From contig NZ_CAXLMO010000023.1 of NCBI RefSeq assembly GCF_964187635.1, positions 18,816 to 82,815 of the forward strand: a stretch of 64,000 bases of DNA, written 5' to 3'. Position 1 is the first letter of the stretch, and each line of letters begins with the position of its first letter. Source of the stretch: Seribacter sulfatis (lineage in GTDB: Bacteria > Verrucomicrobiota > Verrucomicrobiia > Opitutales > Seribacteraceae). A model generated the notes under the pieces. The model worked only from the letters and a program-made list of their open reading frames with translations. It was not told the origin of the DNA and did no database searches. The translations under genes and the position numbers were made by a program. Below, piece after piece: positions 8,163-16,500 of the stretch.

Positions 8163-9107
8163 ATGAAGTTTCTTCCAATCGTTTTCTTCTTTTTCTCTTT
8201 CTTTTTATGGGGAGAAGATTTCATGATTAAAAAGGCAGGGAATTTAAAGGGGATTCTTAATGCCAAAGGAGATGCTTGGATCGAGGTTAAGGAGGACAAA
8301 GGTTTGCTCGAACGTTATCTAGCACCGTGGCAGGGAGGTTCGCCTGCTCGAGGGGGCGGTTTTGATTTAAAGACGCTTGGTGTTTTTAAAGAACTCGTGG
8401 TCGGAAACCGGGTACGATTGGATTGGTTTTGGGATGGTCATCTAAGAGTTCGTTCAATCAAAATTATCAATCCATTTAAAAGAAATGGGGTTATGAACGG
8501 CATTCTTGTTCAAAAAGGAGACAGATGGATTGACGTGGAAAGTGAGGATAGTTTTTTACCCTGGCGGTTTTATCCAAAATGGGTTGGTGGTATGCCTGAA
8601 TCTGGTGGTGGGTATAATCCGACCACCTTGGCATTCTTTGATAAGTTTGATGTGAACGAGCCAGTTCGTATCGTTTGGAGTTATGACCACCGTCCCCGAA
8701 TCGAGCGATTTATAGAACAAGAAATAGAGGATGTATTTGTACCTTTTTATGAAGGCAAAACAATTCCTGTCGGTGTAATTAATTCACAATCAGTTCGTCC
8801 CTCGGTTAATCCATTTGACCAAGCGGTCCCGGCACCCCAAGCCAATCCATTTGATCAAGCGGTTCCGGCACCTCAAGCCAACCCATTTGATCAAGTGCCT
8901 AACTCCAGCCCTTTTAACCCCTTCGATTCACCAAGTTTACCTTCGAGTAATCCGTTTGATGAGACGGGCAATAGTAAGCAACAACCTAAATCGCCCTTGA
9001 GTAATAACCCATTCGATAATGTTCCTGCCCCAGCGGGGAAGCAATCCAATCCCTTTGAAAATGTTCCCTTACCGGGAAACCCATTTGATGCTTTGCCTAA
9101 GAACTAA
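8163..9107 (+). CDS. secreted protein with duplicated N-domain and C-terminal NPFD repeats
   Basis: A 314-residue protein with a signal peptide (about 1-17, very Phe-rich). Two related domains of about 80 residues follow (about 25-105 and 108-188); both run GIL..KGD.WI.V, then W.GG.P..GGG, then .L..F....V....R..W..D. The C-terminal 100 residues are low complexity with eight Asn-Pro-Phe units, mostly NPFD or NPFE, separated by Pro/Ala/Ser spacers. The family is not recognised. The NPF tail may be an extended ligand for another envelope protein. The gene ends four bases before the convergent MORN lipoprotein gene. Confidence 0.6.
   Translation: MKFLPIVFFFFSFFLWGEDFMIKKAGNLKGILNAKGDAWIEVKEDKGLLERYLAPWQGGSPARGGGFDLKTLGVFKELVVGNRVRLDWFWDGHLRVRSIKIINPFKRNGVMNGILVQKGDRWIDVESEDSFLPWRFYPKWVGGMPESGGGYNPTTLAFFDKFDVNEPVRIVWSYDHRPRIERFIEQEIEDVFVPFYEGKTIPVGVINSQSVRPSVNPFDQAVPAPQANPFDQAVPAPQANPFDQVPNSSPFNPFDSPSLPSSNPFDETGNSKQQPKSPLSNNPFDNVPAPAGKQSNPFENVPLPGNPFDALPKN
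8808..8897 (+). repeat. 36-bp tandem repeat encoding NPFDQAVPAPQA
   Basis: Two adjacent near-identical 36-base units (8808-8843 and 8844-8879) and a partial third unit encode the 12-residue period NPFDQAVPAPQA. The units differ mainly at synonymous positions (GAC/GAT, GTC/GTT, CCC/CCT). The in-frame length means expansion or loss would keep the reading frame. Confidence 0.85.
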
Positions 9108-9130
9108 ATTCTTACCGTAAAAATGGGTTT
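9077..9130. terminator. composite inverted repeat between convergent genes
   Basis: AAACCCATTT (9077-9086) pairs exactly with AAATGGGTTT (9121-9130), and a second hairpin, TAAGAA/TTCTTA (9098-9103 with 9109-9114), sits inside. The structure spans both stop codons of the convergent genes ending at 9107 and 9112, so it may end transcription in both directions. The outer arms encode Asn-Pro-Phe in both genes, so protein-level selection could also explain the symmetry. No strong T run follows on either side. Confidence 0.4.
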
Positions 9131-10404
9131 GAATTGAAAGTTGAATTCTCGTTTTTAATGGTAATTTGGGAACCATTGGAAAGGAGCCAATTTGCTTCGC
9201 TGGTCATGCCTTTCTGCCACATTCTCTTTAACTTCGTTCTTTTCCGATCAATTCTTTCGTCGAGAGGAATGATATCATTGGATTGTTTGCTAGACCACAG
9301 AATGTCAATAATAACACCCCTTGAATCCAACCCCACAATCTCAACTGCTGCTCCCTGTTTTTCGAATTGAGATAACATCTCAGGATCTAAAGTAGTGTCA
9401 ATGGCAAGCAAGGTTTCATTCGCCAAATTCATCGCATCAAAGACAAAATCTTCGTATGTTGCGTTGAAGCGAGCATTAAGAAGGAAGCCGTCCATATTTC
9501 GGATGGCGATTGCCTGAATATGTGAGGACCAAATGGGAGTAATTTCATTTCCTCTTTCGTCAATTGCACAAACTAAAGCCGGTGCATTATTTGGGTTTCG
9601 GTAGGAAGGAATCTCCAATATCTTTTTTGCTGCTTCATCAATTGCTCGTGAAAACCCGTCTGAACTAGCCGGGTGAACGGTATCCAATCTTTTATTATCC
9701 GGCATGTTAACAATTAAAGCATGAGTTTGTGGATAGTAGGTGTATTGTTCCGCTGAAAGCACGCCATTTTCATTAAAACTACCTTCTTCCCGAAGGAGTT
9801 CATCTAAAGTTAGTATTTTACCTCTAGGGTGGAAATAGGAGCGGTATGGACCGACTGGTTTACCATCTGAGAAAGAAGCATCGAGACGAAGATGATTGGT
9901 TACTTCCAATTCACCAGGATCCATTCCTTTATCGTTTAATTGATCGTGGTAACGATTTACATCACTCGGAGAACTAGGATAATACAGTTTGAAAGTGCCA
10001 TCTAATTCTCCATTACTATACGATTTTTCATAGACCAATTCTCCGGTCTTTCCGTACGCGATAAATAAACCGTTTCGTTTCCCTTTTTTGAATGCCCCGC
10101 TTACTAATTCTAAGCCATTTTCTTGCCAGAAAGTAAAGTTTCCATCCTTTAACCCATTTACAAAACCAATTTTGAAGTGATCGTTTCCATCTGGGTAATG
10201 GTCGACAATAAAAGCTCGTTTAGTGCTCCCGAAAGGTTTCTCACTACCTAACTGGTACAGGATTTGTGTTCCATTCTCATCCCTCCTGTATTCAACATCA
10301 TCGGGGTGAAGTTCTTTATCTGAGCATGCAGCAAGCAAAAAGAAAAATACTAAATAAGCGGTCCGGTAGAATTTTCTAAATGTATGATTGAATTGAATGC
10401 TCAT
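9112..10404 (-). CDS. lipoprotein with MORN-variant repeats
   Basis: A 430-residue predicted lipoprotein: a basic N-terminus and hydrophobic stretch end in the lipobox LAAC with Cys27. Residues about 70-215 hold degenerate MORN-2-type repeats (GFVNGLKDGNFTFW, GAFKKGKRNGLFIAY, SYSNGELDGTFKLYY, SFSDGKPVGPYRSY), each a short beta hairpin. The C-terminal half (about 240-425) is a separate domain I cannot assign. Curiously the protein ends in NPFLR, echoing the NPF units of the convergent neighbour. It is the third gene of a minus-strand run with the two HtrA-type genes, 45 bases after the second. Confidence 0.66.
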   Translation of the reverse strand: MSIQFNHTFRKFYRTAYLVFFFLLAACSDKELHPDDVEYRRDENGTQILYQLGSEKPFGSTKRAFIVDHYPDGNDHFKIGFVNGLKDGNFTFWQENGLELVSGAFKKGKRNGLFIAYGKTGELVYEKSYSNGELDGTFKLYYPSSPSDVNRYHDQLNDKGMDPGELEVTNHLRLDASFSDGKPVGPYRSYFHPRGKILTLDELLREEGSFNENGVLSAEQYTYYPQTHALIVNMPDNKRLDTVHPASSDGFSRAIDEAAKKILEIPSYRNPNNAPALVCAIDERGNEITPIWSSHIQAIAIRNMDGFLLNARFNATYEDFVFDAMNLANETLLAIDTTLDPEMLSQFEKQGAAVEIVGLDSRGVIIDILWSSKQSNDIIPLDERIDRKRTKLKRMWQKGMTSEANWLLSNGSQITIKNENSTFNSNPFLR

Positions 10405-10449
10405 GAGATAACATAATATCTACAAGTTAATAACAGTCGCAAGGAAAAC

Positions 10450-11214
10450 TTATTGAGTCCTTGTTCGAACTTGTTGGGCAATTTCAAGGACATCGCTCGC
10501 CGGTAAAGTGACAATTTCTGATGGTCTGCCACCGACCATTTTATATACCACTACTCCCAACCATTTTCCACTCTGGTCAAAAACTGGAGTACCTGGGCTA
10601 GTATTTTCGATTACAAAGTACTTGCGTGGTTTTTGTATGACTGCATTTACCCAACCTCGTTGAAGGGTGGATTGTCGATAAAGAGTCTGTCTTAACTTTC
10701 CAATTGAAACTACCTCGTCTAAAATTAATGGATCGGCCTTTTGTTTTGCTTGGGATGGAACTTTCGAAAAAATAACCTCTTTATATTCATCCTTTCTCTC
10801 CTTAATCGGAAGGACATAAGCGAGGTCGAGGTCTACATCTTTTAATAGAAGCTTGGCGGGTACCTCGGTCCCGTCCTGCATTAAAAGCATCACTTCCGTG
10901 TAGTTTACATTCACGGATGCACCAGGGGTGCGGATTCGCGAAAGAATATTGGCAGTCGGGTCGACTTTATTCAGAGAGAGCACGGTAAGACCATCCTCTG
11001 CAATAATGGTTCCGAGTGCTTCCAGTTTTTGTTCTTGGGGAGGAAGGCTTCTTCCCCCCGCACTAATTTCCAATTTTACCGTTACTGAAACCCAGGTAAC
11101 GCAATTCGCATTTTCCTTGAGCAATTTTCTCCACAGTATTTCCGGTTTTTTTCCCAATGCTTGAAATGAAACTCCAAGAAAAAGAGCGAGTGTGAAAAGT
11201 ACGAGTTTTTTCAT
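10450..11214 (-). CDS. HtrA-like serine protease fold, probably catalytically dead
   Basis: A 254-residue exported protein (signal peptide about 1-21) with the layout of an S1C trypsin-like protease but no PDZ domain. Aligning by eye with the neighbouring HtrA, the catalytic His position is Lys83 (LSLNKVD for TNHHV). The Asp is kept (Asp130 in DLDLAYV). The GNSGGP serine loop is replaced by TSPGTPVFD (about 205-213), so the oxyanion loop is lost. I infer a binding or regulatory pseudoprotease. It is 21 bases downstream of the htrA gene, so co-expression is likely, and it may partner or regulate that protease. Confidence 0.65.
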   Translation of the reverse strand: MKKLVLFTLALFLGVSFQALGKKPEILWRKLLKENANCVTWVSVTVKLEISAGGRSLPPQEQKLEALGTIIAEDGLTVLSLNKVDPTANILSRIRTPGASVNVNYTEVMLLMQDGTEVPAKLLLKDVDLDLAYVLPIKERKDEYKEVIFSKVPSQAKQKADPLILDEVVSIGKLRQTLYRQSTLQRGWVNAVIQKPRKYFVIENTSPGTPVFDQSGKWLGVVVYKMVGGRPSEIVTLPASDVLEIAQQVRTRTQ

Positions 11215-11235
11215 ATAAGTTTTGTCAGACTCCGT

Positions 11236-13260
11236 TTACGTGTTATCCCAATCGGGTTCAAGTTCAAGAAACAGGGTATGAATGCCTCTTTTCACAAAGA
11301 ATATAATTCGTTTCTCTTCGTTTTTGATCCATTGATTCATTTTCTTTTCGAACAAATCAACCTCACTCATACTCTCTCCATTAATATTGAGAACTAAATC
11401 GCCCTGTCTCAGACCAGCAAGAGATGCCCAACCTGCAGGTTCCACATTCTCGACCACCAATCCGGGTTCCTTTTCCTTGAGCCTTTTGCTTACTCGGTCA
11501 CCAAATGATAATTCACGAACTGTAAACTCGAAGGTCTCTTCTTCATAATCCGGTAGTTCATTGGAAGGATCCGGGCGTTTTTCCAAAGTAACATTAAGGT
11601 CAAGTTTTTTTCCGTCGCGCATTCCGGAAAATAGGGCAAGTGAGCCAGGTTTATATTCTTTGATCATATTTCCAAAAACTTCTGCATCTTCAGTTCGGTA
11701 AGCTTGGATAATCTGCCCATCAATTCGAAACAGAAGATCTCCCGCTTGCATGCCAGCTTTTTGGGAAGGTGTTCTGGGGTAGACTTGTGCAATTCTAACT
11801 CCTCTTGTTGTTTTAGGCATATTAAGGGCTTCAGCAAGTTCACGGGTTAATACTTGTGTGGATACCCCTAACCATGGTTTCCAAGCCTGAACTGGGCGAT
11901 TTTCTTCCGCTTCCGGTCCAATCTTAACTACCGTTAACAACTTGGCCATGTCTCGTTCAAAACTGACCAGAGTAGAAACCGGTTCATTTTTCCCTTCGGT
12001 TATTTTTTTGGATAGGCGAACCAGATCTGCTATACCAGTTACCGGACTTCCGTTTATTCCAGTGATCACATCCCCGCGGTTTAGGCTAGGTTTTGCACTG
12101 TTGGAAGGCCCTCCCCGGCCAACCGAGTGAACCTGTGCACCCTTCTTCGATGAGCGCCGTGCTTCAAGTGATGACATTAAGGTGAAGTCCCGAATGGTAA
12201 TACCCCAACTTTTCAATTCTCTTTCTTTGGCAAATGCAGATTCGCGAGTGGCCGTAGTCAGTACCCATGACATCTTTTTATTTTTCCTAAGCCCCGTTAT
12301 CTTCAACTTCTTACCAACCTTCATTCCATAGGATAATTGATTGAAAAGAGGAAGGTCCTCTGCAATTCGAGCCATGACTGTACGACCGTCGTAAGTTTTG
12401 ATTAAATCCCCGGGTTTCAAGCCGGCATCCTCAGCAGGGGATTCTTCAATAATACCAGCAACTAATATTCCCTTCTCATTGGGATTCAGTACGGGTTGAC
12501 ATTCCAGTCCAGTCCAACAACGGGAAATAAATCCGTTCTCGGCTAATTCTTTGGAAACGGTGCGTGCTAAGTTGGACGGAATCGCTCCGCCCAAGCTACC
12601 AATTCCGACTTCGTTAATACCAATAATATATCCCTTTTCATCGACAAGTGGTCCCCCGCTGTTTCCAGGGAAAATGACTGCATCATGCCCCAACCAGCGC
12701 ACTAATTCCCCCACATTCTCTCCATCCAGCCTAAAAGAACCCTTATTGGGAGAAATGAGTGCGACATTGGAAACGATGCCACGGGTTACGGATTGGGAAA
12801 GTCCTGCCGGGCTTCCCATTGCAAAGCATACATCTCCAATCTCCACCTTATCCGAGTCTGCAAAATTGGCCACAGTGAGAGGTTTACTATTTGCAGGGCG
12901 ATCCTCCATTCTTAGAAGTAGTACTGCAAGGTCAGTCATCGGATCTGCACCTAATAAATCGGCCATAACTTCCTCGCCGTTATGTAGCCTGCAGGTGATT
13001 CTGGTTGCTTTGCCCGCCACATGGTGGTTAGTCACCACGCGTCCATCCTTGGAAATAATGACTCCACTCCCTGTTGCCCGTGATTTCATCATCCTTCCAC
13101 TCGAACCCTGTTCTGAAACCACTTCGATTCGAACAATTGCGGGGTACACATTTTCCACTGCTTCAGCGAGGGGCAGGGTGGGGGCGTTTTGAGTTTCTGC
13201 CCATGAATAGGAATTCAATAGTAAGCAAAAAAGTAGTATGTTTCGGTATGTATTGAGCAT
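11236..13260 (-). CDS. HtrA/Deg-family serine protease with multiple PDZ domains
   Basis: A 674-residue periplasmic protease. I place the start at the ATG at 13260, which gives a clean signal peptide (MLNTYRNILLFCLLLNSYSWA); a longer open frame upstream has no export signal at its start. The trypsin domain (about 30-250) has an intact triad: His80 in TNHHV, Asp110 in TDLAVL and Ser201 in GNSGGP. Three PDZ-type domains follow (about 260-360, 380-470 and 480-600), with a further PDZ-like segment near the C-terminus. HtrA/DegP proteins degrade or refold damaged envelope proteins. Four PDZ-like modules is more than the usual one or two. It heads an operon with the pseudoprotease and MORN lipoprotein. 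Confidence 0.88.
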   Translation of the reverse strand: MLNTYRNILLFCLLLNSYSWAETQNAPTLPLAEAVENVYPAIVRIEVVSEQGSSGRMMKSRATGSGVIISKDGRVVTNHHVAGKATRITCRLHNGEEVMADLLGADPMTDLAVLLLRMEDRPANSKPLTVANFADSDKVEIGDVCFAMGSPAGLSQSVTRGIVSNVALISPNKGSFRLDGENVGELVRWLGHDAVIFPGNSGGPLVDEKGYIIGINEVGIGSLGGAIPSNLARTVSKELAENGFISRCWTGLECQPVLNPNEKGILVAGIIEESPAEDAGLKPGDLIKTYDGRTVMARIAEDLPLFNQLSYGMKVGKKLKITGLRKNKKMSWVLTTATRESAFAKERELKSWGITIRDFTLMSSLEARRSSKKGAQVHSVGRGGPSNSAKPSLNRGDVITGINGSPVTGIADLVRLSKKITEGKNEPVSTLVSFERDMAKLLTVVKIGPEAEENRPVQAWKPWLGVSTQVLTRELAEALNMPKTTRGVRIAQVYPRTPSQKAGMQAGDLLFRIDGQIIQAYRTEDAEVFGNMIKEYKPGSLALFSGMRDGKKLDLNVTLEKRPDPSNELPDYEEETFEFTVRELSFGDRVSKRLKEKEPGLVVENVEPAGWASLAGLRQGDLVLNINGESMSEVDLFEKKMNQWIKNEEKRIIFFVKRGIHTLFLELEPDWDNT

Positions 13261-13380
13261 AATGGAATAATGTTTAAGCGTAACGGAGTAGTTCTTTCGT
13301 TTGACTACGAACTCGACATCATTCAATTGATGTCTATCCTTGAGTAAAGGCTCAAGCAAGAAAACAAAAGGAAAAGATAC

Positions 13381-14751
13381 ATGAAAGACAGTTCAAGTGC
13401 CTCACCAATTCTTTCCGACAGGCAACGGAAGTTTCTAGGGTTCGTGGCTTGTTTTGCCGGTGCATTATTACTGGGATGTTTACTGGCCTCAGTCATTTTG
13501 ATATTGAATCGTGCCTTTGACTTGTTTGGCGGGGTCATCTGGTCATTGGCAATCTCGGGTATGCTCGCCATTTTGCTTCGCCCGATCGTGACCTTTTTAG
13601 AGGAGAAGATTAAACTGGGTCGTTTTTCCTCCATACTCTTACTTTACATACTAGTAATAACATCGGCTGGTTCTGCGACTTGGTTACTAGGAGGGAAAAT
13701 AATTTTTCAAACCAAAGAATTTTTGGGAACCGCAGCAGATTGGCCAGATCAACTCGAGGAAAAAGCGAAGGACTCACTTCCACCTGAAACTTGGGAGTCG
13801 ATTTCCGGGCAGGTGGAATCTTTCAAAGAATACTGGAAAGGAATTGTAGGAGAAGAGACTAACAGCATTCTGGTTTTACCCCCCCCTGAGCAGGAGATTT
13901 ATGATACCCTTGGAACTGATCAAAGGGAAACTTTTCGCTTACTTGATTCGGAGGAAAAGCATGTCTTTTTTGCAATTGAAGAAAAAGTCGAGCAAATCGA
14001 ATACTTGGATCGCAAGGCAAGCGAGATTCACAACCGTGCGATGGAGACAATGGAAAAGCAGGGTGGTGAAATAGCTGAAAAGTCGGCGGCTGTTATTCAG
14101 TCAGCTTGGAGTGGATTGCTCGGATTCTTTGCCCAAATGACTTACCTTGCCGTTATTCCTATCTATCTTTTTTATTTTCTTAGCTCCAATCGTAATCTAA
14201 TTGATGAATTAGACCGGGAATTAAGCTTTCTTTCTGATTCAGTAAGAGAGGATGTGCTTTTCTTAATCCGGGAATTTGTAAGTATACTGGTTTCCTTCTT
14301 TCGTGGACAACTTATGATTGGACTGCTTATGGGGGTCGGATATGCAATCGGGTTTAGCATTAGCGGATTAAAATTTGGGATTACTCTAGGACTACTCTTT
14401 GGTTTGTTAAATATAGTACCCTATCTTGGATCGATTGTCGGAATTATCACCGCGCTTTTGGTTGCTTATTTGCAACCAGAGGGAATTGCAGAGACCGGCG
14501 AATGGAATGTTTTGATTGGGTGTGGTATATCTTTTGTGATCGTCCAGGTAATCGAGAGCTATTACCTGACACCCAAAATAATGGGACAGCAAACTGGTCT
14601 TCATCCCGTTGTGGTTATGGTCTCAATCTTTTTCTGGGGTACTGCCTTAGGAGGTATTCTAGGCATGATATTCGGTATCCCACTGACCGCATTTATTATT
14701 GTTGCTTGGCGGTTATTGTGCAGAAAATATTTTAATCGTTCTTTTTGTTAA
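13381..14751 (+). CDS. AI-2E family (PerM/TqsA-like) transporter
   Basis: A 456-residue membrane protein of the AI-2E transporter/UPF0118 family. Hydrophobic helices lie at about 20-45, 50-72 and 80-105, then after a large soluble insertion at about 235-265, 300-335, 335-360, 375-395 and 410-440. The C-terminal half carries the typical sequence (YLTPKIMGQQTGLHPVVVM and GIPLTAF) seen in the family. Members export or exchange small molecules; some move autoinducer-2 and others act as Na+/H+ antiporters, so the substrate cannot be assigned. The 130-residue soluble insertion is long. It is divergent from htrA, with 120 bases between the starts. Confidence 0.85.
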   Translation: MKDSSSASPILSDRQRKFLGFVACFAGALLLGCLLASVILILNRAFDLFGGVIWSLAISGMLAILLRPIVTFLEEKIKLGRFSSILLLYILVITSAGSATWLLGGKIIFQTKEFLGTAADWPDQLEEKAKDSLPPETWESISGQVESFKEYWKGIVGEETNSILVLPPPEQEIYDTLGTDQRETFRLLDSEEKHVFFAIEEKVEQIEYLDRKASEIHNRAMETMEKQGGEIAEKSAAVIQSAWSGLLGFFAQMTYLAVIPIYLFYFLSSNRNLIDELDRELSFLSDSVREDVLFLIREFVSILVSFFRGQLMIGLLMGVGYAIGFSISGLKFGITLGLLFGLLNIVPYLGSIVGIITALLVAYLQPEGIAETGEWNVLIGCGISFVIVQVIESYYLTPKIMGQQTGLHPVVVMVSIFFWGTALGGILGMIFGIPLTAFIIVAWRLLCRKYFNRSFC

Positions 14752-15012
14752 GGTTTACCTGGGGGACGAACCGGTTAGATCGCTTCACATGATTCTTTTT
14801 ATTATTGATACACCAGTTTGACATGCCATTTGACAAATTCGTTAAAAGTTTCCAAAAGGTACTAAAATAAGGGTCACTTAGACAGTAAACTAGGTTAGTT
14901 CGAGTTCTGTTATTTAAATTACCTAACTAGAAGTTAAAAAAGGTCTGAAGTGGGTGGTTTCTGATTGGCAGAAAAGCGATAAAATTTTTTGATAGAAATC
15001 AATTATAATACT

Positions 15013-15705
15013 ATGAAAACCATCTACTTCTTTTTTCTACCCTTCGTCATTCTATACTCCGTTTTAGGGGCCAGGGAAAAATCTCAATCTCTTTTTAACG
15101 GAAAAGATTTAACTGGCTGGACGATGGATATTCCGGCCTGTGATAAAAAACCGGATTTGCCAAAACCATTTATTGTTCGGGATGGTATGCTGGTGAGTCT
15201 AGGGAAGCCATTTGGGCATTTGCTGACCGAAAAGGAGTTTGAGAATTATCGATTGATTGCGGAGTATCGTTTTGCCGGTAAACCCGGAAACTGTGGCGTT
15301 TTGGTCCATGCATCAAAACTGCGAAACTTGTACAAAATGTATCCCCAATCAATTGAGGTACAGATGAACCATACTCATGCGGGAGATTTTTGGTGTATCG
15401 TGCAAAATATTGAAGTTCCCAATATGATAACAAGGAGAGGGGCCAAGGAGAAATGGGGAATTACCGAGGGAAAAGCCCGACGAATTCTTAATTTGACTGA
15501 CGGATCCGAAAATCCGGTTGGGGAATGGAATCGAATGCAGATTGAGTGTTTGGGGGATGAAGTAAAAGTCTGGGTAAATAGTGAACTGGTAAACCATGGT
15601 CATTCCTGCACTGCGAAGAGGGGAAAACTTTCCATTCAGGCAGAAGGTTCAGAAGTGGAATTTCGCCGACTCGATCTGACTACAATTCAAAAACTTAGTA
15701 AGTAA
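15013..15705 (+). CDS. 3-keto-disaccharide hydrolase (DUF1080) family secreted protein
   Basis: A 230-residue exported protein; the ATG at 15013 begins a good signal peptide (MKTIYFFFLPFVILYSVLGA). The mature part has the DUF1080 layout: SLFNGKDLTGWT near the start, DGMLVS, then the jelly-roll strands NYRLIAEYRF, GNCGVLVHA, SIEVQM, WNRMQIECLGDEVKVWVN and IQAEGSEVEFRRLDL. This family is a concanavalin-like fold, and some members hydrolyse 3-keto-glucosides. It is abundant in planctomycetes and verrucomicrobia. The 261 bases upstream contain no gene; they hold two TTGACA hexamers (14818, 14830) without a convincing -10. Confidence 0.83.
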   Translation: MKTIYFFFLPFVILYSVLGAREKSQSLFNGKDLTGWTMDIPACDKKPDLPKPFIVRDGMLVSLGKPFGHLLTEKEFENYRLIAEYRFAGKPGNCGVLVHASKLRNLYKMYPQSIEVQMNHTHAGDFWCIVQNIEVPNMITRRGAKEKWGITEGKARRILNLTDGSENPVGEWNRMQIECLGDEVKVWVNSELVNHGHSCTAKRGKLSIQAEGSEVEFRRLDLTTIQKLSK

Positions 15706-15719
15706 CAAGGAATTAAACT

Positions 15720-16421
15720 ATGACTTTAATTTACCTTGTTATGGCACTTGCACCGGCTCTCGCCATTGCACTTTATATTTACTGGAAAGATAAGCATGAA
15801 AAGGAACCCGTGGGTGTTTTAGTCATGTGCTTTATCCTAGGGGTCTTAATTTGTTTTCCTGCAGGCTTTTGGAATTCAGGGGTATTTGAAATATTCAAGT
15901 TCGACTTGGCGGACAAAAATAATGACATGCTGGTGTCTTTTTTTATGGCTTTCTTTGTGGTTGGACTGGGGGAGGAGTTGTTGAAATATTTAGTGGTGGT
16001 TTTGTATGCTTTTCGAAAGCCAAGCTTTAATGAACCCTTTGACGGAATTGTATATGCGGTAATGGTCAGTCTTGGATTTGCCGCGTTTGAAAATGTTATT
16101 TATGTGATGGAAGGGGGATTGGGGGTGGCAATTATGCGGATGTTTACTGCTGTTCCCATGCATGCAGCTTTTGCGGTGATCATGGGATACTACATCGGAT
16201 TATCTAAATATTACAAGGGGAACGCCCGAACTGAAAAGAGTCTCAAAGGATTATTGTATGCTGTCCTGCTCCACGGCTTTTATGATTTTGTTCTATTCCA
16301 GGATGATATACCGCTGTTAAAACTTTTGATCTTCCCGATAATTGTATGGGCATTTTTCCTATGTCGGAAAGCGATGAAAAAACACTTGGATGTTTCTCCA
16401 TTTCATCCTGATAGGAAGTAG
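15720..16421 (+). CDS. PrsW-family intramembrane metalloprotease
   Basis: A 233-residue protein with about seven membrane helices. It shows the PrsW signatures in order: GLGEELLKYLVV (Glu-Glu pair at about 86-87), GFAAFENVIYV, PMHAAFAVIMGY and the late LHGFYDF with its His. PrsW in Bacillus cuts an anti-sigma factor in the membrane, and the family belongs to the CPBP/ABI-type glutamic/metallo-proteases. The acidic and His residues thought to be catalytic are present. It starts 14 bases after the DUF1080 gene, so the two are probably co-transcribed. The substrate is unknown; no sigma/anti-sigma pair lies nearby. Confidence 0.85.
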   Translation: MTLIYLVMALAPALAIALYIYWKDKHEKEPVGVLVMCFILGVLICFPAGFWNSGVFEIFKFDLADKNNDMLVSFFMAFFVVGLGEELLKYLVVVLYAFRKPSFNEPFDGIVYAVMVSLGFAAFENVIYVMEGGLGVAIMRMFTAVPMHAAFAVIMGYYIGLSKYYKGNARTEKSLKGLLYAVLLHGFYDFVLFQDDIPLLKLLIFPIIVWAFFLCRKAMKKHLDVSPFHPDRK

Positions 16422-16500
16422 GGGTTTGAAAATGTGCGCAAGATTGCCTTGAAACCATTTCATTCTTGGATGATGGATAGGGGAAAACAATTACTATTTA

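Noticed and set aside
12551..13192. A 213-codon open frame antisense to htrA
   Set aside because: It mirrors the codon pattern of htrA, is Ser/Pro/Thr-rich and has no motif or start signal.
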